Positions 35,221 to 44,174 of a stretch of DNA of 61,442 bases are shown here, in pieces. Source of the stretch: Polyangiaceae bacterium (lineage in GTDB: Bacteria; Myxococcota_A; Polyangia; Polyangiales; Polyangiaceae); NCBI GenBank assembly GCA_029266615.1, contig JAQSWN010000004.1:1-61442 (forward strand), given 5' to 3'. Every line of letters begins with the position of its first letter. Position 1 is the stretch's first letter. The notes under the pieces are model-generated. The model saw only the letters and a program-made list of their open reading frames with translations. It searched no databases and was not told the DNA's origin. Made by a program: the position numbers and the translations under genes.

Positions 35221-35690
35221 GATCCCCCCCGATCACGCGCGTAGCTCGCCCCCGCCTGACCCCATGCCACACCGCCCCCGATGCTGGTGGGGGTCGGCAA
35301 AGCCCAGAGCTGAAAAACCATGCAATTCCCGAACACTTCAGGGTAACCCGGCCGATTTGGAACCGTCAAGCGGACCCAAGTCCGGACGATGCTCTCGCGC
35401 GCTCTTCCACAGTCTCGCAAGATTCTCGAAGATTCTCCACGATAGTAGCGGCAGATGGCGCCCGTTGGCGCGCCGTTTTGGCAGGCGAGCCGTCGTTCTC
35501 GTCCGCGCCCGCGTCCGCGTCCGCGTCGCCGGCCTCACTTGCGTCACGCTATAAGTGGGTTTCAGTCCGGCGGGAAGCGCGGTCTTGAGGCTCGAGGCTC
35601 GCCCGATCGGGTGATTGACCGACGCCGCCGTCAGGCTTGCCAGACCTAAGCCGCAGCGGCTGGAACCTTTGAATTACAAAGGAAAATTGG
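35221..35690. other. 470-bp intergenic region
   Basis: Upstream region of the FHA-GGDEF operon and 3' flank of the GH2 gene, both on the minus strand. It holds a run of hexamer repeats of the GTCCGC type around 35501-35528 and two small hairpins next to the GH2 stop. I see no gene in it. Confidence 0.55.
35649..35682 (-). terminator. Two hairpins after the GH2 gene
   Basis: On the minus strand, CCTTTG-TAATT-CAAAGG (35677-35682 with 35666-35671) comes first, followed by AGCCG-CTG-CGGCT (35649-35661). They start 9 bp after the GH2 stop. Stems are short; a terminator role is plausible. Confidence 0.4.
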
Positions 35691-38216
35691 CTAAAACTGC
35701 AACCGGGCGAGCTCGGTCCCACGGGACCGGACGGCGATGACGTCGGGGGCTGCAACGCCCACGGCGCTCCGAACCGCCACGTCCAGGCTCTCTCCGGGCA
35801 GCAAGCTCACGTAGTTGTCGCTGAAATAGGTAGGAACGAGCTCCAGGCCGGCGCGGTCCAAAGCCCGGAGCTCCATGAAGAAGGCCAGCGTTCGACCGAC
35901 GTTCCTCAATGAGACGCCACCCGGCGAGCGCTCGAGCGCGAGCGTCGGCTCGGGGAGGTCGGCCAGGGCGTGGAAGCTCGCGAAGCCGACAAGCGGCGCC
36001 ATGTACCAATTGGCGCTTGGGTGATCCACCACGTCTGGCTCGCTCGACAGCCAGTAGAAGTTGCGGCTCCGCACCCTTCCGTCAGCTTCACGCAATTCGA
36101 GCTGGAGAAAATGCGTTGGCCCGAGCTCCTCCCGAGGTGGGAGCGCGCACACCTGGGCCACGTTGTCTGCTTCGACCGTCAACTCGGCCTCGAACCGAAA
36201 TCGCTCCTGGAGCTCGAGATCCACGATCCGAACGAGCGCGCGTAGCGCTGGCGTCCGCTGCGTGAGCTCGCTCACTACCGAGATCGTGCCTTCGCCATCG
36301 TCGTATTGGATGTGCAGAGGCTCGCATGCCTTCTTGGTGCCGTAGTAGCCGCCGGCGGCACGGAGCGAGTGATCCCAGAGGTGCCAGATGAGCGACGGCC
36401 AGGCGTTGTTCAGCATCCATTGAATGACGCCGGTGGCCACGTACTTGCGGCGCCCATAAGCCTCGAACATGGCCCGCTCGGCCTCGTAGCAGGCGAGCTG
36501 GGCCTTGTGCACGTAGTCTTCCAGGTCGCGCGCCGCGCCGTAGCGAGCGGCGAGAGCGGTGTCGTAAAGGTCCCGATCTTTGAAGGGGCCGCCGCCGGAG
36601 TGCAGGTTCCAGCTCTCGTTCGGTGGCCACACCCGCGCGTCCCCGAACATTTCGCGCAGGGTCTCCACTTTCGGAATCGCGGGCCCAGGACCTACCTCCG
36701 TGGCAAAGCCGAACGCGCCCCCGCGCTCCGTGTCTTTCAGCCAGTAAGAGGGCGGTACGTAGTCGTACGGGCCGGCCATCTTCATCCCGCTCGGGCCGGT
36801 GAGCTCGGTCGGCTTGGCGGCGGCGGACGAGTGCGCAGCGTTGGGCCAGCGCTCTTCGGCGAGCACGGCAAGGTAACGCTCTTCCACGTGCCGGGGCGGG
36901 GGAAAGTCGCTGCCGTACCACCAGGCGATGAGGCTCGGGTGATTGCGCAAGCGTCGGAGCTCGCAGCGCAAAGAGTCTTCCGCGACGCCCACGTCCTCGG
37001 GCTTCCAATGGTCCCACTTCTCCCAATGGTCGCAGCAGCAGAAGCCGGCGATCACGAGCATGCCGTCGCGGTCGCAGCGCTCCAAAAACTGCGTGGACTC
37101 CACCATGCCCTCGAAGCGGATGGTGTTGAGCCCCAGGTCCTTGACGTACTCGTACTCGTACAGCTCACGCTCGGCGTTGCTCCGCAAGAGCATGTCGCGC
37201 GCCCAACCTCCGCCGCGAATCAGAATAGGCTTCTTGTTGACCCGAAACAGCGCATGCTCGCGGTCGGTGAGCTCGCTCGTCACCTCCCGGATGCCGCCTT
37301 GGAGCTCGCACCTGTCCGAAAGCTCGCCTCGCACCCAGGCGCTCAGCTTCAAGCCGTAAAGCGGCTGCTCGCCGCGGCCGCGCGGCCACCACAGCCGTGG
37401 CCTGGCGAGCCGCAGCGCGGACACGGTTTCGGAATCCAAGCCGACCTCGCGGCGCTCACGCGGAGCCAGCTCCACCTCGAGCTCGGCGTCGTGCCCCTCG
37501 AAGCTCACCCTCAGGGTCGCGGTCACCGCCTCGTGAGTGGCATTCTCGAGCGTGACGAATACGCGGAGCTCCGCGACGGCGAGGTTGGCGTCCGGCAGCC
37601 GTGAGAGGAGCTGAGGGTGCGAGAGCCGCACGGCGCCGGTCCGGCGCACGCGCGCGCCGCGCCAAAGTCCGAGGTTCTTGTCGGGGGGCGACGGGTTCCA
37701 ATCCACCCAAGTGATGGCCAAGTCGTCGGGGTTGGGCGGAAACACTTCGAGCGCGACCGGATTTCGTCCTGGCGCGAGGTGCTGGTCCAGCAGCACCTCG
37801 AAGGCGCGGTAGGCGCCGACCAGCTGCTGATCGCTCCTCACGAGCGCGCCATTCACGTACAAGTTGGCGCGGTAGTTGAGGCCGTCCAGCTCGAGCCAAG
37901 TGTGCGGCCGCGCATCGGCGTCGGCGGGCTCGAGCTCCGTGCGAAACCACCACGGCACGCGGAAAGGGCTATCCTCCGGCATGGCGTGGTTCGAGAAATT
38001 CTGGTGCGCAGGACCTCTGCCCGGCAGCTCCAAGAAATTCATTCCCACGTAAGGGTCCGGGTACACGCCATGAGCCACCAGGACCGAAAGCACGGTTGCA
38101 GGTAGTCGCGCGGCGTACCAGCGCTCGGAGTCCACCTCGCCTTGGGATAGGCGCGCGCCGTCGCGGCCGACCACGCTCGACGATTGGACCAGCCAGTGCT
38201 CGAGCTCTTGGATCAC
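35691..38216 (-). CDS. GH2 exo-beta-D-glucosaminidase-like glycosidase
   Basis: 841 residues from GTG 38216, 13 bp after the SIS gene stop; a TTG at 38228 is the alternative. GH2 layout: sugar-binding jelly roll (about 1-190), two Ig-like domains, TIM barrel and C-terminal domains. WYGSDFPP and ATEVGPGPAIPK occupy the places of the acid/base Asp and nucleophile Glu of the chitosan-acting exo-glucosaminidase CsxA, and MLNNAWPSLIWHLWDHSL then YYGTKKACEPLHIQYD is very close to that subfamily. It would release glucosamine from the non-reducing ends of chito-oligosaccharides. No signal peptide is seen. It pairs with a sugar-phosphate isomerase-like gene. Confidence 0.85.
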   Translation of the reverse strand: MIQELEHWLVQSSSVVGRDGARLSQGEVDSERWYAARLPATVLSVLVAHGVYPDPYVGMNFLELPGRGPAHQNFSNHAMPEDSPFRVPWWFRTELEPADADARPHTWLELDGLNYRANLYVNGALVRSDQQLVGAYRAFEVLLDQHLAPGRNPVALEVFPPNPDDLAITWVDWNPSPPDKNLGLWRGARVRRTGAVRLSHPQLLSRLPDANLAVAELRVFVTLENATHEAVTATLRVSFEGHDAELEVELAPRERREVGLDSETVSALRLARPRLWWPRGRGEQPLYGLKLSAWVRGELSDRCELQGGIREVTSELTDREHALFRVNKKPILIRGGGWARDMLLRSNAERELYEYEYVKDLGLNTIRFEGMVESTQFLERCDRDGMLVIAGFCCCDHWEKWDHWKPEDVGVAEDSLRCELRRLRNHPSLIAWWYGSDFPPPRHVEERYLAVLAEERWPNAAHSSAAAKPTELTGPSGMKMAGPYDYVPPSYWLKDTERGGAFGFATEVGPGPAIPKVETLREMFGDARVWPPNESWNLHSGGGPFKDRDLYDTALAARYGAARDLEDYVHKAQLACYEAERAMFEAYGRRKYVATGVIQWMLNNAWPSLIWHLWDHSLRAAGGYYGTKKACEPLHIQYDDGEGTISVVSELTQRTPALRALVRIVDLELQERFRFEAELTVEADNVAQVCALPPREELGPTHFLQLELREADGRVRSRNFYWLSSEPDVVDHPSANWYMAPLVGFASFHALADLPEPTLALERSPGGVSLRNVGRTLAFFMELRALDRAGLELVPTYFSDNYVSLLPGESLDVAVRSAVGVAAPDVIAVRSRGTELARLQF

Positions 38217-38229
38217 GGCGGGGCCCAAC

Positions 38230-39279
38230 TTAATGGGTGAGCGTGACCTTGGAAAGGCCACGCGGCTTGTCCGGATCCGCGCCCGTGGCCACGCACAGCG
38301 CATGAGCGAACAATTGACCCGCGACGATGGCCACGATCGGCGACACCCACTCGGGCACGTCGGCCGGGAGCGGGAGCCCGAATTGAGCTCGAGCTAGCAC
38401 GTCCGCCCGATCCGAGATGGCGAGGACGCGTGCGCCGCGCTTCTCCAGAAGATCGAACAACTTCGGCACGTCTACTTGAGGGGCCCCGCTCGGAGCAACG
38501 ACGATCACCGGGAACTGCTCGTCTATCATGGCGACGGGACCGTGCAGCAAATCCGCGACGGAGTAGGGCTCCGCGACGATGTACGAAGTCTCCTTGATCT
38601 TGAGCGCGACCTCGAATGCGGTGGAGTAATTGAAGCCGCGCCCTAGCACGACCAGCTTGCCCGCATTGGCGAAGCCTTGCGCAGCTTGGGCGACCCGTCC
38701 TTCGACGGACGCGATGACCTGCTCCACGTAGCCGGGAACCTTCTCCAGTACCGCCTTGCGCTCCGCGTCACCCTCCAGCTCCGCGCTGAGCATGGCGAGC
38801 GCGAACAGCTCGGTCGTGTACGTCTTGGTGGCCGCGACCGCCTTCTCTTCACCCGCGAACAGCGGCAGCGTCGCGGAAGATGCGCGCGAGAGCGGCGACG
38901 AAGGGTCGTTCGTTACTGCGACCGTGACGGCGCCTTGCTTGGCCGCGGTCGCTACGACTCCGACGATGTCCGGCGACTGTCCGGACTGACTAATACCGAT
39001 CACCGCCGCGCGACCCATGCGCGGCGCCGCGCCATAGAGCGAGATGAGCGAAGGCACCGCCAAACCGACGCCCAAACCGTTGTGCGCGCCGAGCAGGTAC
39101 TGCGCGTAGCGGGCCGCGTTGTCCGAGCTGCCGCGGGCGGCGATGAGCGCCCACTCCGGAGCAAACTGCTTGATTTTGGCGGCCGCCGCCGCCGTCGGCT
39201 CGCGGCCCTCGGCGAGCAGCCGGCGCAAGGCGGTGGGTTGCTCCAAAATTTCGCTCAGGAACTGGCTCTTCGGGCTCAT
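38230..39279 (-). CDS. SIS-domain glucosamine-6-phosphate deaminase-like protein (NagB-II type)
   Basis: 349 residues from ATG 39279 with two SIS domains, like the isomerase half of GlmS but without its glutaminase domain. Visible are ARGSSDNAARYAQYLL, GISQSGQSPDIVG, TNDPSSPL, E-x-x-VAATKTYTTEL, GRGFNYSTAFEVALKIKETS and the end PRGLSKVTLT, which is typical of the NagB-II group. These convert glucosamine-6-P to fructose-6-P. It is transcribed together with the GH2 exo-glucosaminidase (13-bp gap) and divergent from the GH20 and GH9 genes. Confidence 0.88.
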   Translation of the reverse strand: MSPKSQFLSEILEQPTALRRLLAEGREPTAAAAAKIKQFAPEWALIAARGSSDNAARYAQYLLGAHNGLGVGLAVPSLISLYGAAPRMGRAAVIGISQSGQSPDIVGVVATAAKQGAVTVAVTNDPSSPLSRASSATLPLFAGEEKAVAATKTYTTELFALAMLSAELEGDAERKAVLEKVPGYVEQVIASVEGRVAQAAQGFANAGKLVVLGRGFNYSTAFEVALKIKETSYIVAEPYSVADLLHGPVAMIDEQFPVIVVAPSGAPQVDVPKLFDLLEKRGARVLAISDRADVLARAQFGLPLPADVPEWVSPIVAIVAGQLFAHALCVATGADPDKPRGLSKVTLTH

Positions 39280-39448
39280 GTTTGCTTCGGTTTGGCTGCC
39301 GGTACGAAGAGCCTTCGAGCTCTCGCTTCCGCATGTTTCCGTATATAGCAGTCGCGTTCGCCCCCGGCGCCGCGCTCCCGGAATGCGCCGCTCCAATGAG
39401 AAGATTCGTCCATGGGGCGAGCGCCGTCCCTCGCTACTCTTGCGAGAC

Positions 39449-41317
39449 GTGAAGGACCAACTCTCGCTGCTTTGCCCGCGTCCCCGCAAGCTCCAAGCGG
39501 CCGTCGGCGAGCTCGTCATCAGCCGTGCGCCGCGGGTCTCCGCGAAGGACTTGGAGCAGACGCCGGCCGCGCGCCGCCTGCAGCGGTTGCTGAGCAACGT
39601 GACGCTCGCAGCACCTGCCGACGACAGCGTGCGCATCGAGCTGACGCTGACGCCCGGAGATGCAAGCAGCGAAGCCTACACGCTCGATATCCACGAGGGT
39701 GGAATCGAGATTTGCAGCAGCGGCGAGCGCGGGCTGTTCTACGCGGTGTGCACGCTCGGCCAGCTGCTCGAGCTGGGCCGGCTCCCCGGCGCCGTGCGTT
39801 TGCCGAGCCTCCACATCGAGGACCAGCCGAGCTTCGCGCGGCGCGGGGTGATGCTCGACATCAGCCGCGACAAGGTGCCCACGCTCGCGACGACGCTCGA
39901 GCTGGTAGAGCGGCTCGGGTCGCTCAAGCTCAACGAGCTGCAGCTCTACATGGAGCATACGTTCGCCTATGCGGGTCATGAAAAGGTGTGGGAGCACGCG
40001 AGCCCCTTCACCGGCGCCGATATCGAGGCGCTGGATGGCTTCTGCAAAGAGCGCTACATCGACTTGGTTCCGAACCAGAACAGCTTCGGGCACATGCAGC
40101 GCTGGCTCGCGTTCGAGCCCTACCGTTCGGAGCTTGCGGAAGCCCCGAACGGCTTCGAGCACGCTTGGAACCCGACGCGAGAGCCGTACGGGTTGTGCCC
40201 CACGGAGCCGAAAAGCCTCGCCTTCCTCGACGGCCTGTATGACCAACTATTGCCGCATTTCTCGAGCCACACGTTCAACGTCGGCCTGGACGAGACGTTC
40301 GATCTCGGCCTCGGGCGCAGCAAGGAAGCGTGCGAAGAGCGCGGCACCGAGCGCGTCTACCTGCACTTCCTGAAGGAGATTCACGGCACCGTGTCGCGTC
40401 GCGGCTTCGCGATGCAGTTTTGGGGTGACATCATCATCAAGCGCCCCGAGCTGATTCCGGAGCTGCCTCGGGACGCCATCGCCATGGAATGGGGCTACGA
40501 ATTCGACCACCCGTTCGCCGAGAACGTGGCGAAGTTCGCGGCGGCAGGGCTGCGCTTCTACGTTTGCCCCGGCACCAGTACGTGGAACTCCATCGCCGGG
40601 CGTACCGAGAACGCGCTCCTCAACATCGCTTCTGCCGTGAAGCACGGCGCCGCTCACGGCGCGCTCGGGGTCCTCAACACGGATTGGGGCGACAACGGGC
40701 ACCTTCAGCCACTCTGCGTGAGCTACGTCGGCTTGTTCGCGGGCGCGGCCATGTCGTGGAATGCGGAAGATGCGCAAGCGCCCTTGGAGCTCCCGGTCGC
40801 CGAGTGGCTGGACACGTTCGTCTATGAAGATGACTCGCGGCGGCTCGGAAGCATCACTCGCGACTTGGGTAACGTGTACCGTGAGATGGGCTGCCGTCCG
40901 CACAACGCCTCGGCCTTGTTCTATTTCATCGCCGGACGTCCGGGGCAGCCGCTCCAGCTCCCGGGGACCGAGCGCCGTCATTTCGACGCCACCCTCGCGC
41001 AGCTGAAGAAGCTCGACGCGGAGCTCGCCGCCGCTCGGCCGCGCAACGAGGAGGCGCGTCGCAGCCACGCCGAGCTCGGATGGGCGAGCGACGCGCTGAA
41101 GGTCGCCTGCCGTATCGGCAGGGAGCGCTTCGCAATCGGTCTAGACGAGCCCTTGTCCAACTTGGACCCGGCTGTGCGCGAGCAGCTAGCGTCCGAGCTC
41201 CGGCCGGTCATCGAGCGCCACAAGGTGCTTTGGCTCGGCCGCAATCGCCCCGGCGGCTTGGTGGACTCTGCGGGCCAGATGCAGCGAGTGCTCTCGCAGC
41301 TGCGCGCCGAGGCTTGA
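39449..41317 (+). CDS. GH20 beta-N-acetylhexosaminidase-like glycosidase
   Basis: 622 residues from GTG 39449. The start is uncertain; ATG 39383 would add 22 residues. An N-terminal GH20b-like domain (from CPRPRKLQ to about residue 130) precedes the TIM barrel starting FARRGVMLDISRDKVP. The catalytic Asp-Glu pair is in FNVGLDETFDLGLG, and MQFWGDIIIK and a Trp in TDWGDNGH follow. The barrel resembles the hexosaminidase D branch of GH20. No signal peptide is seen. It would cut terminal GlcNAc or GalNAc. Next to GH9 and divergent from the SIS/GH2 pair. Confidence 0.82.
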   Translation: MKDQLSLLCPRPRKLQAAVGELVISRAPRVSAKDLEQTPAARRLQRLLSNVTLAAPADDSVRIELTLTPGDASSEAYTLDIHEGGIEICSSGERGLFYAVCTLGQLLELGRLPGAVRLPSLHIEDQPSFARRGVMLDISRDKVPTLATTLELVERLGSLKLNELQLYMEHTFAYAGHEKVWEHASPFTGADIEALDGFCKERYIDLVPNQNSFGHMQRWLAFEPYRSELAEAPNGFEHAWNPTREPYGLCPTEPKSLAFLDGLYDQLLPHFSSHTFNVGLDETFDLGLGRSKEACEERGTERVYLHFLKEIHGTVSRRGFAMQFWGDIIIKRPELIPELPRDAIAMEWGYEFDHPFAENVAKFAAAGLRFYVCPGTSTWNSIAGRTENALLNIASAVKHGAAHGALGVLNTDWGDNGHLQPLCVSYVGLFAGAAMSWNAEDAQAPLELPVAEWLDTFVYEDDSRRLGSITRDLGNVYREMGCRPHNASALFYFIAGRPGQPLQLPGTERRHFDATLAQLKKLDAELAAARPRNEEARRSHAELGWASDALKVACRIGRERFAIGLDEPLSNLDPAVREQLASELRPVIERHKVLWLGRNRPGGLVDSAGQMQRVLSQLRAEA

Positions 41318-41350
41318 CGCTCGCGCGGGCCGCGGGCACCCAATACGCCG

Positions 41351-43282
41351 ATGAAAGCGCGATTGCGCGGGCTCGGCACGGCGATGTGGCTGCTGCCCTG
41401 TCTCGGAGCGTGGGGCGCGGCTTGCGGCCGGGCGACGCCTCCACGTACGAGTGAGCCGCTCGCCAGTGCGGTCCCGCTCGCGCCTGCGACTGCGAGCGCG
41501 AAGCCGCTCGTTCCCGAGAGCGCGCCCGCGATGCCGGGCCAGAACGTGCCTGCGATCAAGGTAGACACGGTCGGGTACCCGCCCGCGTGGCGCAAGCTGG
41601 CAATCTTCAACGTGCGGCCCGACGACGCCGTCGTGAAAGAGGAGACGGGGAGGGTCGCCTACACGCTGCGCCCCCAGGATATCGTCGACAAGGGACGCGA
41701 CGCGGCGTCGCAGGATTTGGCGTGGCAAGTCGACTTCAGCTCGCTCGTCGCGCCGGGGCGATACTACGTGGAAGGCGGCGGCGCGAAGTCGGACTCATTC
41801 GCAATCGGCGCGGACGTGTACCGCGACGTGCTGCGCGTAGGTTTGAAGCACTTCTACTACCAGCGCTGCCGCACCAAGCTGGAGACGCCTCACGCCATGT
41901 ACGAGGGCCAAGAGTTCACGCGCAGCGCGCCCTGCCACGTGCACGAAGACGTGGGTTGGGACTACACGGACTACCCCGCAAAGACGCGCAAGTGGCCGGT
42001 AAATGCCGGCTGGCACGACGCCGGCAATTACTCGCAATACGTCGCGTCCGCGGCCCCCTCCGCGCAAGCCCTGCTCATGGCCTACGAGCGCCACCCGCGG
42101 CTCTTCGCCGATGGCGACGGTAGCCTGCCGGAGTCGGGCAACCGCGTACCGGACATCTTGGATGAGGCACGGTGGGGTCTCACTTGGGTGCTCGCGATGC
42201 AGGAGCCGGAGACGGGCGCCTTCCGCTCGCGGGAGTCCGTTTACGATTGGAACGAGGGCAAGCCACAAGACGAGCGCAAGCCGACTTGGGTGGCGGGTGT
42301 CGGCACCGCGAGCACGGCTAAGGCCGCGAGCGCGCTGGCCGTCGCCGCCCGGGTTTACCGGCCTTGGGACGCCGCCTTCGCCGCGCGTTGCGAGAAGGCA
42401 AGCCGCGCCGCCTGGGCGTTCTTGCAGAAGCACCCCGAGCGCATCTTGGTCGACGGCAAGGGAAGCGGACAGACCCTTTGGGACGACAGCGCCGAGTACC
42501 GCGAGACGGGCGCGCGCCTGGTTGCCGCGGTCGAGGTGTGGCGCAGCTTTCGGTTGCCCGAGGCGCTCGCGAGCGCGCAAAAGCTGCTCGAAGATCCGGA
42601 GACGCAGCCCAAGAAGTTCTATGACGGCGCGTGGGCCAACCTCAGCCGCTGGGCGCTGATGAGCCTAGCTTTCGACGTGAAGACGCCGAACGCCCTGCGG
42701 GAAGATGCGAAGACGCGGCTCCTGGCCGCAGCCGAGCTTTCTCGCTCACAAATCGAGATACATGACGGGTACCGCTGCGCCTCCACCCCCCGCGACTACT
42801 ACTGGGGTCACAACTCCAACCTGCTGGAGAAGGCTCATCAGCTCGCGTTCGCGAGCGCGCTCGACCCTTCGCGCACCTGGCTTCGCGAGGCCCTGCGCGA
42901 CCAATGGCATTGGATCCTAGGCCGTAATCCGAACGGCTACTCGATGATCACGCGCGTCGGAAAAGGACCGGGGCGCCTGTACCATACGGAGTGGAGTGAC
43001 GTGAAAGGGCCCATCCCCGGCTACGTGCTCGGCGGGCCCAACGCCTCGCAAATGGGCTTCTTGGCGCCGGGCGCGCCGGCCAAAGCGCTCCTGTGGGACA
43101 ACTCAAAGCCGCTCCGCTCCGGCGCTCCCGCTCACGCGATGTGGCACCACGCGCAGAGCGACTTGTGGGACGGCGGCTTCGTGCGAGAGCCCGAGCAAGC
43201 GCCCGGCTGGTGGGCAGTAACCGAGCCGGACATCCTCTACAATGCGAACCTCGTGCTGGTAGCCGCCGAAGTGCAGGACTGA
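41351..43282 (+). CDS. GH9 lipoprotein (endoglucanase/exo-glucosaminidase family)
   Basis: 643 residues with a signal peptide and lipobox GAAC (Cys25), then a Pro/Ala/Ser linker. An Ig-like cellulase N-terminal domain (about 70-155) starts IKVDTVGYPP. The (alpha/alpha)6 GH9 barrel follows. The general acid Glu is kept in WAVTEPDILYNANLVL. The usual DAGD motif, which carries the catalytic base, reads DAGN in NAGWHDAGNYSQY. GH9 holds both cellulases and exo-beta-glucosaminidases (the latter known from Vibrio-type chitin loci). Its neighbours GH20, GH2 and NagB-II favour amino-sugar polymers. It is 33 bp downstream of GH20 and likely in one operon. Confidence 0.85.
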   Translation: MKARLRGLGTAMWLLPCLGAWGAACGRATPPRTSEPLASAVPLAPATASAKPLVPESAPAMPGQNVPAIKVDTVGYPPAWRKLAIFNVRPDDAVVKEETGRVAYTLRPQDIVDKGRDAASQDLAWQVDFSSLVAPGRYYVEGGGAKSDSFAIGADVYRDVLRVGLKHFYYQRCRTKLETPHAMYEGQEFTRSAPCHVHEDVGWDYTDYPAKTRKWPVNAGWHDAGNYSQYVASAAPSAQALLMAYERHPRLFADGDGSLPESGNRVPDILDEARWGLTWVLAMQEPETGAFRSRESVYDWNEGKPQDERKPTWVAGVGTASTAKAASALAVAARVYRPWDAAFAARCEKASRAAWAFLQKHPERILVDGKGSGQTLWDDSAEYRETGARLVAAVEVWRSFRLPEALASAQKLLEDPETQPKKFYDGAWANLSRWALMSLAFDVKTPNALREDAKTRLLAAAELSRSQIEIHDGYRCASTPRDYYWGHNSNLLEKAHQLAFASALDPSRTWLREALRDQWHWILGRNPNGYSMITRVGKGPGRLYHTEWSDVKGPIPGYVLGGPNASQMGFLAPGAPAKALLWDNSKPLRSGAPAHAMWHHAQSDLWDGGFVREPEQAPGWWAVTEPDILYNANLVLVAAEVQD

Positions 43283-43293
43283 CGGGTAGGCTG

Positions 43294-43893
43294 ATGTTAG
43301 GCTTGCCATCGATGGCTGAGGCAGCGCGGCGGAAAGCGACCTACCAGGACGTGCTGGACGCGCCCGAGCACCTCGTCGCCGAGCTCATCGATGGCGAGCT
43401 TCACCTCAGCCCGCGCCCGGCCAAGCCGCATGCGGCCGCCACCAGTGCGCTCGGTGAAGAGCTCGGTCCGCCGTTCAAGCGCGGCAAGGGGGGCCCCGGA
43501 GGCTGGATCATCCTCGACGAGCCCGAGCTGCATTTCGGGTCGAACGTCCTCGTGCCGGACTTGGCGGGGTGGCGACGTGAACGGATGCCGCAACTCACCA
43601 CGGAGCTGCCCTACTTCGAGCTGGCTCCGGACTGGGCCTGTGCGGTGCTGTCGCCGAAGAACGCCAAAATGGATCGCACGAAGAAGCTGCCGCTCTACGC
43701 GGCGGCGGGCGTGTCCTTCGTTTGGCTGGTGGATCCGCTCGCGCGCACGCTGGAAGTGCTGCGACTCGCCGAGCAGAAGTACGTGATTGAAGGTGGGTAT
43801 GCGGACGACGCCAAGGTCCGCGCGATACCGTTCGACGCGATCGAGCTCGACCTGTCGATTCTGTGGGCGGATGTCGTGTTGTCCGAAGGTTGA
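43294..43893 (+). CDS. Uma2-family protein (putative restriction endonuclease fold)
   Basis: 199 residues from ATG 43294, preceded by GGTAGG. It belongs to the Uma2/DUF820 family with a PD-(D/E)xK fold. It carries LVAELIDGELHLSP, the VPDLAGWRRER metal Asp and the E-x-x-SP-x-(N/T) segment seen as CAVLSPKNAKMDRTKKLPLYA with a later VWLVDP. Biological role unknown; copies are common in cyanobacteria and myxobacteria. It begins 11 bp after the GH9 gene and may be co-transcribed by chance of position. Confidence 0.85.
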   Translation: MLGLPSMAEAARRKATYQDVLDAPEHLVAELIDGELHLSPRPAKPHAAATSALGEELGPPFKRGKGGPGGWIILDEPELHFGSNVLVPDLAGWRRERMPQLTTELPYFELAPDWACAVLSPKNAKMDRTKKLPLYAAAGVSFVWLVDPLARTLEVLRLAEQKYVIEGGYADDAKVRAIPFDAIELDLSILWADVVLSEG

Positions 43894-44174
43894 CGCTCCT
43901 TCCAGCCAGCGCGCGTGCCGAGAGCTTGCGCAACCGCTGCGAAATCCGGCCCTTTCGCGGCTGGGCTCTGATTCGAAGAGATCGCTGAGCCGTTAAGAAT
44001 CGTCCACGGCATTGAAGGAAACGGTCCATTTCAAGTGGCCGGCCGTTGGTACGATTGAAAGCACGTACGCCTCTGAGCGAAACCATGGCTCGGGGGTTTA
44101 CGAATTTCTCGGTTTCTTGGCGTTTTTGCCAGCTGAAGCCGCCTCCGCCGAACACGGAGGAAAGCGTAGCGCCC

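Noticed and set aside
36306..37604. 432-codon open frame antisense to the GH2 gene
   Set aside because: Long antisense frames are expected at this GC content; the GH2 frame has family motifs throughout and the antisense product has none. The same holds for the long frames opposite the histidine kinase (8088-9521) and the Cys-rich lipoprotein (24151-25464).
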